A stretch of DNA of 31,947 nt. Source: a virus. Shown in pieces: positions 24,836 to 31,577 of this stretch. The notes under the pieces are model-generated. The model saw nothing but the letters and a program-made list of their open reading frames with translations. It was not told where the DNA came from and searched no databases. Made by a program: the position numbers and the translations under genes. The first letter of the stretch is position 1; every line of letters begins with the position of its first letter. Where the stretch lies: IMG/VR virus record IMGVR_UViG_3300025476_000006, positions 1 to 31,947 of that record; one strand, given 5' to 3'.

Positions 24836-25599
24836 TAAAACGGCACCTCGTCAGGGTTTCTTAACCGTCCCTGCCAGTATTTGCTCATATAGTAAACTCG
24901 ACCCAAAGCCCGTGATGTAGCGTTGAAGTAGGTGTTAAAAACTAAGTCTCCCACCTTTTCCCTGGTGTCTGAAACAAAAGGTCTTCCTTCCCTACCCATC
25001 CTGGTTATCTCTTTCACTTCTTTGGTCTTTGTTTTGTATTTCTGCGTCCCTTTTTTGGTAAAGCCATTCTTCACATCATACGCTACGGTTTTAGTGTTGA
25101 ATTCTTGTCCAGCGCCTCCCTCAAGGCTATGTGCAATATCAGCTAATTTACTAACGTCGTGGTGACTCATTCTTGGGCTTGCGCTATATACACCTTTTCC
25201 ACTTGAAGATTTAGGAGGTCTTTTCCTAACCTTGGGAACAGCCCTTTTCCATGTGCGCTGTTGGAGATAACCTGGGTATGTGGCTCCTGGGTGCCAGCCG
25301 ACTTCTCCACCAACACTATTAGGCAGGGAGATTTTAGTTTCTGATGCGATGGAGTTGTGCAATAAGCGAGTTCGGAACAATACTCTGGTGTCATAACCAT
25401 GTTCAGCTTTCCATGCGGCGTATTCTGGTTCATTTGCTGCATAATCGTTATTAACCATCGTATTTTTCATCTCAGTAACTATCTGCTTACCAAGACTCTT
25501 GGACGCTGCAATCAACACTCCATTAAAGGTATTCTCGAAGTTTTTACCTCGTTGAAGGAAACTCAAATCTTCTTTTCGGATTTTAATGTTAAGTTTCAT
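24835..25599 (-). CDS. HK97 gp10-like neck / tail completion protein, 254 aa
   Basis: The N-terminal helix (NFENTFNGVLIAASKSLGKQ and following) and RVLFRTRLLHNSIASETKIS, where gp10-like proteins read 'tG.L..SI......', fit the HK97 gp10 family. A shell of strands (VGGEVGWHPGATYPGYLQQR) follows with the typical 'g....YA...E.G'. The middle is a long basic Ser/Lys-rich insertion (about 120-205), and RPFVSDTREKVGDLVFNTYF resumes the family's 'R.fl......' end. At 254 residues it is roughly twice the usual length because of this insertion. It overlaps the previous gene by 11 nt. Function: joining the neck to the tail during assembly, by family and order. Confidence 0.6.
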   Translation of the reverse strand: MKLNIKIRKEDLSFLQRGKNFENTFNGVLIAASKSLGKQIVTEMKNTMVNNDYAANEPEYAAWKAEHGYDTRVLFRTRLLHNSIASETKISLPNSVGGEVGWHPGATYPGYLQQRTWKRAVPKVRKRPPKSSSGKGVYSASPRMSHHDVSKLADIAHSLEGGAGQEFNTKTVAYDVKNGFTKKGTQKYKTKTKEVKEITRMGREGRPFVSDTREKVGDLVFNTYFNATSRALGRVYYMSKYWQGRLRNPDEVPF

Positions 25600-26020
25600 C
25601 TAGGTCGTATCCGAATCCTTCGCCTCTAACGGTGCTATCAAGTTCAACGGCTTTTCTTACATGAACATAAGTAATAGGATCTGTGGCTCCCTGTGGTCCT
25701 ACCTTAACGGTTAGCGGATAACCCTTACAAAGATCCCATCTTTCGTCACCCTTGCGAAAATATGCGTCAGGTTTAAACTTTGCTATTCCCTTGTTAACCA
25801 ACGCCTGTGTCTCGAACAGCCATATACTTTGCTCACCGTCCATTGCACCGGCTACACCAAGGCTTAACCCTTCGGCTTGTCGTTGAAGGTCAGTCCACTC
25901 CATGCACTGCAAGCTAAAAAGTTCCACGTTGTCTTCGACATAAGCGACTTCCGCTCCATGTCCAAACTGGAAAGCCTTGTGAACAATCCTAAAAACGCTG
26001 TTCTTGACATTTTCTCGCAC
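25589..26020 (-). CDS. head closure-like connector protein, 143 aa
   Basis: I place the start at GTG 26020 (MRENVKNSVF after initiation). It shares its first base with the TAG stop of the previous gene (TAGTG), a junction used elsewhere here, and has GGAG 9 nt upstream. The longer alternative, TTG 26041, has no ribosome site. The protein has an SVFRIVHKAFQFGHGAEVAY start, a YVEDNVELFSLQCMEWTDLQ region, and GDERWDLCKGYPLTVKVGPQ. It ends in an acidic DLDET tail. Its size and its place third after the capsid fit a head-closure or stopper ring, but I do not recognise a family motif, so this is mainly positional. Confidence 0.5.
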   Translation of the reverse strand: MRENVKNSVFRIVHKAFQFGHGAEVAYVEDNVELFSLQCMEWTDLQRQAEGLSLGVAGAMDGEQSIWLFETQALVNKGIAKFKPDAYFRKGDERWDLCKGYPLTVKVGPQGATDPITYVHVRKAVELDSTVRGEGFGYDLDET

Positions 26021-26463
26021 TATACGAGTCTCCAGGGCCAATGGTCATATTGTTGGTTTCTTGCTATAGATCTAACTCCGCAACCAGGCCAGGGAGGAGC
26101 AGGGTCAGCGTCGGTCCCGCTAGGGATAATGCCTGCCCCTTTGCCCGCTGTAGTCTTTAAAACCTCAATAGCTTTCTGTAATGCTCGAAAGAAATCTGAC
26201 CGGCTTGGTAACTTCGTCGTTTCTGGCCCTGTCCGTAGTTCCTGCACTTCGTCTGAGTAAATCAGTGCTAACCTTGGGACAATCGCCTCTAGCGTCAATG
26301 CGGCTACATACACCCGTTCCTTGTCGTTTAAGTTGTTCGGGTCAAACCCCTGTGAAGCGATTTGAGAATCAATCACAATAGGAAGGTCTGTTACCAAGTC
26401 TCCATCAATGTGAAGTATTGGTCGAATGTTGATTTCGACAAGTTGTTGGATGTCTACAGCCAT
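26020..26463 (-). CDS. head-tail adaptor-like protein, 147 aa
   Basis: Residues 1-100 are mainly helical: LVEINIRPILHIDGDLVTDL, then NLNDKERVYVAALTLEAIVP, then a SDFFRALQKAIEVLKTTAGK helix. That fits the helical adaptor rings (gp6/gp15-type) that bind below the portal. The last 35 residues are different: Gly/Pro-rich with SIARNQQYDHWPWRLV at the end, where W and R would suit docking to a neighbour. Start ATG 26463 overlaps the previous stop as TAATG. No family motif is certain, so the role rests on helical pattern and order after the capsid gene. Confidence 0.5.
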   Translation of the reverse strand: MAVDIQQLVEINIRPILHIDGDLVTDLPIVIDSQIASQGFDPNNLNDKERVYVAALTLEAIVPRLALIYSDEVQELRTGPETTKLPSRSDFFRALQKAIEVLKTTAGKGAGIIPSGTDADPAPPWPGCGVRSIARNQQYDHWPWRLV

Positions 26464-26879
26464 TATAGTTGCGCCTTAACCTCTGCCTGTCGGTCCATCA
26501 GCTTTTTAATGAGGTCTTTTTTGCTATCGTGTTTATCCGTCTTGGCTCCAAAAGCGGCAACGGCTTTCTTTAATGTGAAATAGGCCATAGATTCAGCGTC
26601 TTCCTTCGTATAGAAACGGTAAGCCAATGCTTCGTCACCTGGAACGCTAAGGTTAATATCAGGCTCAACCGCAATCACTTCAGGAGTTATCTCAATAGCG
26701 TCTTCTTGATTGGGATCGTCCCTAACCTCAAAGATTACAAGCCCTCCTCCGTTTAGCCAATTTCTTGTCATACGCCCGACTGGTGGAACATAAGGAACTA
26801 CGTCATCACCTGTAATGGACAAAGTTGTTTCGGGATCTATAAAACAAGTCTTCTGATTTTTGAGCCTGATATATTTCAT
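26463..26879 (-). CDS. small head/neck protein with SAP/HeH-like C-terminus, 138 aa
   Basis: The N-terminal half is beta-rich (MKYIRLKNQKTCFIDPETTL, then GRMTRNWLNGGGLVIFEVRD). The C-terminal 40 residues, AYFTLKKAVAAFGAKTDKHD followed by SKKDLIKKLMDRQAE, have the helix-extended-helix pattern 'L...L...g......K.dLI..l' of SAP/HeH/LEM-type DNA-binding modules. It lies directly after the major capsid gene, where similar short proteins with an N-terminal beta part and a HeH end occur in other phages. Nucleic-acid binding is suggested by the motif, not shown. The start is 3 nt after the capsid stop. Confidence 0.5.
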   Translation of the reverse strand: MKYIRLKNQKTCFIDPETTLSITGDDVVPYVPPVGRMTRNWLNGGGLVIFEVRDDPNQEDAIEITPEVIAVEPDINLSVPGDEALAYRFYTKEDAESMAYFTLKKAVAAFGAKTDKHDSKKDLIKKLMDRQAEVKAQL

Positions 26880-26882
26880 GTG

Positions 26883-27992
26883 TTACACCAGTGGCGCCAT
26901 CCAGGTTGGGAATCCGTAACCTGAGAAAAGTTTACTCTTGTCTACAACGATCCTCGAAAGGCGCTGGACATTGACAAAGCCGGACATAATCGACACGACC
27001 GATCCTTGTACCTGTCTGCGTATGATCCTCTCAGATTCAACCAGGAGCGGTCTGAACACGCAGTAAAGGAGCGCCTGTGACGGATCGAAAAGAAGACACT
27101 GATTGTCGCCAATAGATGAGCTAATGAAATGAGGAATACGGCTAGGAACGATTCTGTTTCTGCTCTCTACATTAACAGCGGCGGAACCAAGGCCACCAGC
27201 GGTAGGCTTGAATTCAGCGATGTTGAGGATGTAGTTAGACATCGTTTCCGACGTAACCATTGACTTCCAATCGTATCCAATCAGGTTTGAACGGGTCCAA
27301 AGAACCAGGAAGTCAGAAAAGGTCAAAGACGAACCTGTGCCTGTTCCAACGACTGTAGCGGCTTCTGAACCATCTGTCTGATCGCCAGAGATAAGCGCTG
27401 TTACGGCGTTTTTATAGAGCTTGGAGTTAAGTTCAAGTCCTACTCTCTCCATCCAACGAGACAGTATCGGGAAACTTACGGACAGAATCATTTCGTCCGA
27501 CCAGGAGAGGCCAATACCTGTTTTGCGAATCTTGGTCGTTTTTGTTCCCCAGGTGTATTCGCTATCAGGAATAGTTTCAGCCTCGTTAACTGGCAGGTGT
27601 TGTGGATGCTCAAAATCTATCCAGGGAGAAACTACGTCCATGCTGTTGACGTTCTGAGTTCCCATGCAAAGATCCTGGTATTTAGCTGAAAGTCCAACAC
27701 CACGAACAATGAAGTCTCGAATAACTTCAGGGGCAAGGTATCTAACGTCGCCCGCCAAGGTTAAAAGATGACCAAGTGTAAGGCTCGTGCTGTTAAGTCC
27801 GAATTCCTGGAATATAGCGGGAAAATCCAAAGGCTCGCCTTCACCATCAAAATATCCATGCCTAGCGCAGAAATCCTTTACGCTTACTTCGCGTCCGGGC
27901 GCTGCATCACTACCTCTATATTCATTCAACGGGTCTAGGATTTTCTCTTTAAGAGTGTGTCGAAGACCGAGAATTGCTGAATTATTATCCAT
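26883..27992 (-). CDS. major capsid protein, HK97-fold, 369 aa
   Basis: The gene lies after protease, scaffold and decoration genes, and AAGGAG 7 nt before the ATG gives it a strong start. The chain has a helical N-arm (RHTLKEKILDPLNEYRGSDA), an E-loop-like region (VSPWIDFEHPQHLPVNEAET followed by YTWGTKTTKIRKTGIGLSWS), and a spine helix SFPILSRWMERVGLELNSKL. P-domain and A-domain strands follow (FSDFLVLWTRSNLIGYDWKS, RNRIVPSRIPHFISSSIGDN, LLFDPSQALLYC), and it ends RLSRIVVDKSKLFSGYGFP. Length and order fit HK97-fold capsid proteins. I cannot say where the protease cuts; the N-terminal arm shows no obvious long delta domain, consistent with a separate scaffold. Confidence 0.82.
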   Translation of the reverse strand: MDNNSAILGLRHTLKEKILDPLNEYRGSDAAPGREVSVKDFCARHGYFDGEGEPLDFPAIFQEFGLNSTSLTLGHLLTLAGDVRYLAPEVIRDFIVRGVGLSAKYQDLCMGTQNVNSMDVVSPWIDFEHPQHLPVNEAETIPDSEYTWGTKTTKIRKTGIGLSWSDEMILSVSFPILSRWMERVGLELNSKLYKNAVTALISGDQTDGSEAATVVGTGTGSSLTFSDFLVLWTRSNLIGYDWKSMVTSETMSNYILNIAEFKPTAGGLGSAAVNVESRNRIVPSRIPHFISSSIGDNQCLLFDPSQALLYCVFRPLLVESERIIRRQVQGSVVSIMSGFVNVQRLSRIVVDKSKLFSGYGFPTWMAPLV

Positions 27993-28004
27993 TTCTGTTT
28001 CTCC

Positions 28005-28682
28005 TTAATCTTCCAGAATCTCGATAAGGTCGCCAGCGTCTCCGCCTTTGATGATAAGACAAGTGGGCGCTCCGTGACTTCCCGCTGTAGGCGCATAGGT
28101 CGCCGCAGTAATTCCCAACACCGCATTTGCGTGATGCGACGGTGCGTTTATGGTAAACGAACTGCCGGTGTTTACGGCGCTGATAGCGATTGTGCCCGTA
28201 GGTGTAATCGAAGCCACAAAATCAACGGCTGTAGCATTAATAAGAGCGACAGCGGCTACGAGTGTCCCTGTAACAAGAGTGAAGTTCTGAGGTGAACCAC
28301 TATCTATCGTGATGTTAAAAATATCGGTTGCGCCTACGCCAAAGGTCATGTTAGGACCAACGGCTGTTCCTGCATGATAAGCTGCGGCAGGAGAGGTAAA
28401 CGCATAAATTTTATTGTCAGGGCCATGCACACCAGGGCCAACAACCAAACTATCTACACCTGCAACGGCCTTGTCGTAACGGTGATTGTATTTCGTGGTT
28501 ACGGTATAAACTGTGTCATTGTAGTAATTCGCTATTACCCTGCCAATATAGTTAGGGTCAGCGACTCTCGTAACCTCTACGATCTCCAGATCATCATTGA
28601 TCCTAACCGGAGTACCCATAGGCAGGTTCAATGTGTCGCAGGTAAGGCTAATCCTTAGAACGTTTTCAGCTTTCTGATCCAT
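28005..28682 (-). CDS. capsid decoration-like protein with inserted beta domain, 225 aa
   Basis: Residues 1-100 (LPMGTPVRINDDLEIVEVTR, then IGRVIANYYNDTVYTVTTKY) look like capsid-stabilising proteins of the DUF2190 kind. The final 20 residues, CLIIKGGDAGDLIEILED, match the usual 'G.....a..Gd.v.v..' end. Between them (about 108-197) sits a foreign-looking beta domain that shares ITIDSGSPQNFTLVTGTLVA with the sheath and the baseplate protein. A decoration protein with an inserted surface domain is the simplest reading. The ATG shares a base with the protease stop (TAATG) and has GGAGGGAG just upstream, so it should be well expressed. Decoration function is inferred from position between scaffold and capsid. 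Confidence 0.65.
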   Translation of the reverse strand: MDQKAENVLRISLTCDTLNLPMGTPVRINDDLEIVEVTRVADPNYIGRVIANYYNDTVYTVTTKYNHRYDKAVAGVDSLVVGPGVHGPDNKIYAFTSPAAAYHAGTAVGPNMTFGVGATDIFNITIDSGSPQNFTLVTGTLVAAVALINATAVDFVASITPTGTIAISAVNTGSSFTINAPSHHANAVLGITAATYAPTAGSHGAPTCLIIKGGDAGDLIEILED

Positions 28683-29266
28683 TATTCTCTCCCTCCATTA
28701 TCCTTTCGACCAAAAAGCGCCTTCATATCCTCGAAAGCTTCACTGTTATTGATCGTTTTGGGTTTTTCTTCTTCAATCGGAGCGGACTCTGCGGATCGCA
28801 GAGGACCAAATCTTCCTTCGGCTATTTCCTTGTAAAGATTCAGTTGCTCCTCAACAAAACCGAGATCCTGTGAATTTGATATTCGACCACGGATACGCTT
28901 GTCATTCTCTGACATATCGGCATCTGTAACTTTGGCTTTGTCAAACCATGACACGGCCTCTCTACGCTGAGAAACCAGGAAGGCTTCGCCATGCTTTGCG
29001 TATTCGAGTTTAGCCGGGAGCCTGTCGAGAATCTCTGCGCTTTTCAGCCCTTGCTCGTCTTCCAAAACCACGTATGGCTCCAGGTCTTTAATTTTGCTCT
29101 GATAAGCCAATAGCGCCTTGTGATTATCTAGCAATCCAGAAATTCTTTTTAGAATGTTGTCGGTCGCTTCGCGGAGTTGCTCCGGCAGCAGGGTGGCTTC
29201 GTCCAGGCTAAAGTCTACTTTAAGCAGGTTCGCCACTTCTCCCAAGTGAGTCATTACGTCGGCCAT
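28682..29266 (-). CDS. nested scaffold protein from internal start, 194 aa
   Basis: In frame inside the protease gene, ATG 29266 (MADVMTHLGEVANLLKVDFS) is preceded by GAGGAGGT with 6 nt spacing, a better ribosome site than that of the full gene. The product is nearly all helical and charged (LREATDNILKRISGLLDNHK, QSKIKDLEPYVVLEDEQG, SQDLGFVEEQLNLYKEIAEG), ends in a flexible acidic-to-basic tail and has no enzyme motif, as scaffolds do. Lambda Nu3 within gene C is the classical case of a scaffold made from an in-frame start inside the protease gene. So the phage probably makes much free scaffold and little protease-scaffold. Separate expression is inferred from the sequence. Confidence 0.72.
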   Translation of the reverse strand: MADVMTHLGEVANLLKVDFSLDEATLLPEQLREATDNILKRISGLLDNHKALLAYQSKIKDLEPYVVLEDEQGLKSAEILDRLPAKLEYAKHGEAFLVSQRREAVSWFDKAKVTDADMSENDKRIRGRISNSQDLGFVEEQLNLYKEIAEGRFGPLRSAESAPIEEEKPKTINNSEAFEDMKALFGRKDNGGRE

Positions 29267-30097
29267 CTTGTGACCTCCTCTTTTAGTTTTATGTGGCGTT
29301 TTGGAACCTGTGTGGTCTAACGCCTTGGTTACGCTAGTTGCGTGATTCTTGATTGGTGAAGTTCTTGGTCCTGCATTGGGATCTGCGCCTTCACCTGTTG
29401 GCAGTATTGCCATGTGTCCTACATTAACTATTTTCTGCGCTATCCAGCGCACTTCTTTGCCATCAACTGTTTTACCCTGTTTAGAAACAAATTCTTCAAT
29501 TTCCATTTCGGGGTGTGAGCGTGTAAACTCCGCTCTAATGCCGATAGACCCCGACCTGATTATTCCCTTTTGGATGCCTATAGCCGCTCTTTTATCAAAC
29601 TCACAATCAACAACTACGTCGCCATTGATACCGGCCACTATGTCGCTTGTATCTTCCCATTCAGCGTTATCTATGTTTCCTGCGACATCCCTGGCTGAAT
29701 CTGAATGATCCCACCTGAGATCGGGCTTATCCTTGTTGATTAGTGGTATCGCCGTTTTAAGGGCTTCCCCTCCGTTTGCGGTATAATCTACAAGTTGCGG
29801 TTGCCAGTAAGACGAATGAGGCCATGCTTTAACTGCACTTAGAAAACGCCATTTTTGCCTAACTACTCCGTCTGACGGCATATCATCGTCTTCGTCTTCA
29901 TCAGGTTCTTGTTTGTCGGGTTCCTCTGGCTCTTGTCCGTCATGTTCCGCTTTAACTTCTATTGCCGGTTCTTGAGGAATTACCCTGACGGCGCAATGAA
30001 TAACGCTGTCCATCTCATAGACATCTGCTTCTATCTCTGCATCGTAACGAGAAAAAGAGACTTTCATCTCATTTAATATTTTCTGTGATTCGTCCAT
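28682..30097 (-). CDS. prohead protease fused to scaffold, 471 aa
   Basis: I start at ATG 30097 (MDESQKILNE), with GGGAGGG 4 nt upstream; TTG 30100 is less likely. Residues 1-50 are a small strand-rich lead and 51-75 a highly acidic linker. Residues 85-245 look like the S78/U35-type capsid maturation protease: DLRWDHSDSARDVAGNIDNA gives a candidate catalytic His131, GIIRSGSIGIRAEF gives Ser182 or Ser184, and ILPTGEGADPNAGP is the family's 'l...GanP.A' close. A basic linker (250-276) leads to a helical scaffold from Met278. The enzyme should cut scaffold, itself and other head proteins before DNA filling. Its position between portal and capsid fits. The third catalytic residue cannot be named by eye. 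Confidence 0.75.
   Translation of the reverse strand: MDESQKILNEMKVSFSRYDAEIEADVYEMDSVIHCAVRVIPQEPAIEVKAEHDGQEPEEPDKQEPDEDEDDDMPSDGVVRQKWRFLSAVKAWPHSSYWQPQLVDYTANGGEALKTAIPLINKDKPDLRWDHSDSARDVAGNIDNAEWEDTSDIVAGINGDVVVDCEFDKRAAIGIQKGIIRSGSIGIRAEFTRSHPEMEIEEFVSKQGKTVDGKEVRWIAQKIVNVGHMAILPTGEGADPNAGPRTSPIKNHATSVTKALDHTGSKTPHKTKRGGHKMADVMTHLGEVANLLKVDFSLDEATLLPEQLREATDNILKRISGLLDNHKALLAYQSKIKDLEPYVVLEDEQGLKSAEILDRLPAKLEYAKHGEAFLVSQRREAVSWFDKAKVTDADMSENDKRIRGRISNSQDLGFVEEQLNLYKEIAEGRFGPLRSAESAPIEEEKPKTINNSEAFEDMKALFGRKDNGGRE
29273..29280 (-). promoter_or_regulatory. strong internal ribosome binding site for nested scaffold
   Basis: The minus-strand sequence GAGGAGGT lies 6 nt before ATG 29266, inside the codons for the basic linker of the protease-scaffold protein. 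It is the longest match to the anti-Shine-Dalgarno sequence that I noticed inside any gene of this window. Confidence 0.75.
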
Positions 30098-30236
30098 CAA
30101 CCCTCCCTTCTTTCATGCTAAGTTCCTTCTTCTTCCCTTTTCTGGAAACCGGAAGGCGATGGTCTAGCGTGAAAACTTCCTGCCCATCCTCTGTTGTGCG
30201 TTTATTTAAGATCAAGTTCTGTAATAGTTGCTTCAT
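30069..30236 (-). CDS. possible small basic protein across the portal-protease gap, 55 aa
   Basis: This 55-codon frame (ATG 30236, TGA 30069) covers the roughly 100 nt between portal and protease, overlapping the portal end by 35 nt and the protease start by 29 nt. The product begins MKQLLQNLILNKRTTEDGQE and continues with a basic VSRKGKKKELSMKEGR stretch. It would be the only TGA stop here and the ribosome site is poor (GGA/TGG 8-15 nt away). It may simply be a frame left open by chance in the only sizeable gap. Included because nothing else explains the gap and the overlaps resemble those of real neighbours. Confidence 0.35.
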   Translation of the reverse strand: MKQLLQNLILNKRTTEDGQEVFTLDHRLPVSRKGKKKELSMKEGRVDGRITENIK

Positions 30237-31554
30237 CAGAAAAACCATTCCATTGTGTTGTGCTATATGGATTTAGAGAATATCTTCCTTTTTGCTGGCT
30301 AAATGATGCTGTGTATGCGCCTGAAGTTACGGTCCTGTCATCAAGACCCAGGATTTTCCGTCCTTCTTCTGGTGTAGCAAGTCCAGCTTCTACCTGCATG
30401 ACTACAGCCTGTGTCAGCATTTGCCGTGCTTCTGATTCTTTAAATACGTCCTTGAGAAAATCGTTGTTGTATTCAATCTCTACGCCAATATCACCCATTC
30501 CGCTGAAAGCCATGTTGAGTCTGTGACCATGTTCCAGACACTTTTTAACACCCAACTGATACAGGGTAAGGTTCCTCAACATCTCCTCGTAAACGACCTT
30601 TGAAAGACCTTCGCTGCCAGACGAGAATTCCCATCCAAAGAATATCGGGTGACGTTGAAGACCCGCAAACATTCCCTGTAAGACTACCTGTAGAATGTCT
30701 TTGGCTCCCTGTGCGGATGATTGTGTATTTTGGAACGTGAATTTTATGTTGTCGTAACCAATCCCAATTCCGTGGTTAAGGTTGTTTGTAATTGTGTCTG
30801 AGATAGCTTCCAAGTAAGCGCCAGCCTTTGCATCATATTCTGCCTGTGTCTCTCCTGATTCTCTAGGAGGAGCGTCAACTGAAGCTAACAAAACACCTAA
30901 CCCACTGATTTTTTCCATCCACGATTTGATCTGCCTGTTAATGTTTTTGTGTATTTCACATGCTTCCAACGCAGACGCTATCGGAGGAACAGGGTAAGGT
31001 GAATCGTCTTTCAAGACCAATGCGTGATATACGGTTTGAATTGGGTTTAGAGGAACAAGTTTCCCCTGTTGGCTCTGGACAAGTTCAAGTGTGCCAGCGT
31101 TATCGGCATACCTAAATCGAAGTGATTTTATTGGAACCAGGAAGCCGCGGGATATTTCGCTTATTGATCTGTTGGGTGTCCACTCAACGCAACATGCCGC
31201 AGTTAACGCCAACTGTTTGAGGAGCGCACATTGTATTCCCTGTAACGATACCCTTTGTGCGAACTGATTAGCGCAATCTATAGCTTCGTTAGCTCTATCC
31301 TCAGAATCGGCTCTAACATAAAGGTTGTGACCTGATCCCATTCCCAGACTAACGGTAGTCTGAACGAATTTGCTCACATAAGGATCTGTTACAGCCACAT
31401 AATTGATTACATCGTATAAACCGAAAGGAAATGTCGCTGGTATTGTGTATGATTCCCTAAAAGCAGGTGTGTTAAGCGCATCCTCGTCCCTGGAACGTCT
31501 AGGAACAACTCTAGGCAAACCTAAAGCCGCTCTCTGTCGAGGTCTTGCAAACAA
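30202..31554 (-). CDS. portal protein, 450 aa from TTG (up to about 459 aa)
   Basis: Portal features: NTPAFRESYTIPATFPFGLY, then the wing (VINYVAVTDPYVSKFVQTTV), a clip-like basic part with VPIKSLRFRYADNAGTLELV strands, and the stem/crown region QGMFAGLQRHPIFFGWEFSS. The LRNLTLYQLGVKKCLEHGHR helix follows, as does EEGRKILGLDDRTVTSGAY at the end, where portals read 'G..T..E.R..lgl'. It lies after TerL and before the protease, as expected. The only standard start is TTG 31554, with AAGGA too close for normal use. The frame stays open upstream with residues IGAISKIKELF that look like real portal N-terminus, back to an ATA overlapping the TerL stop (31579-31581). The exact start is unsettled. The portal forms the dodecameric DNA channel of the head. 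Confidence 0.82.
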   Translation of the reverse strand: MFARPRQRAALGLPRVVPRRSRDEDALNTPAFRESYTIPATFPFGLYDVINYVAVTDPYVSKFVQTTVSLGMGSGHNLYVRADSEDRANEAIDCANQFAQRVSLQGIQCALLKQLALTAACCVEWTPNRSISEISRGFLVPIKSLRFRYADNAGTLELVQSQQGKLVPLNPIQTVYHALVLKDDSPYPVPPIASALEACEIHKNINRQIKSWMEKISGLGVLLASVDAPPRESGETQAEYDAKAGAYLEAISDTITNNLNHGIGIGYDNIKFTFQNTQSSAQGAKDILQVVLQGMFAGLQRHPIFFGWEFSSGSEGLSKVVYEEMLRNLTLYQLGVKKCLEHGHRLNMAFSGMGDIGVEIEYNNDFLKDVFKESEARQMLTQAVVMQVEAGLATPEEGRKILGLDDRTVTSGAYTASFSQQKGRYSLNPYSTTQWNGFSDEATITELDLK

Positions 31555-31577
31555 TTCCTTTATTTTAGATATTGCGC

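Noticed and set aside
29349-29708. 119-residue plus-strand frame opposite the protease
   Set aside because: Antisense to a conserved protease region; Ser/Pro/Leu-rich composition is that of a complement shadow.
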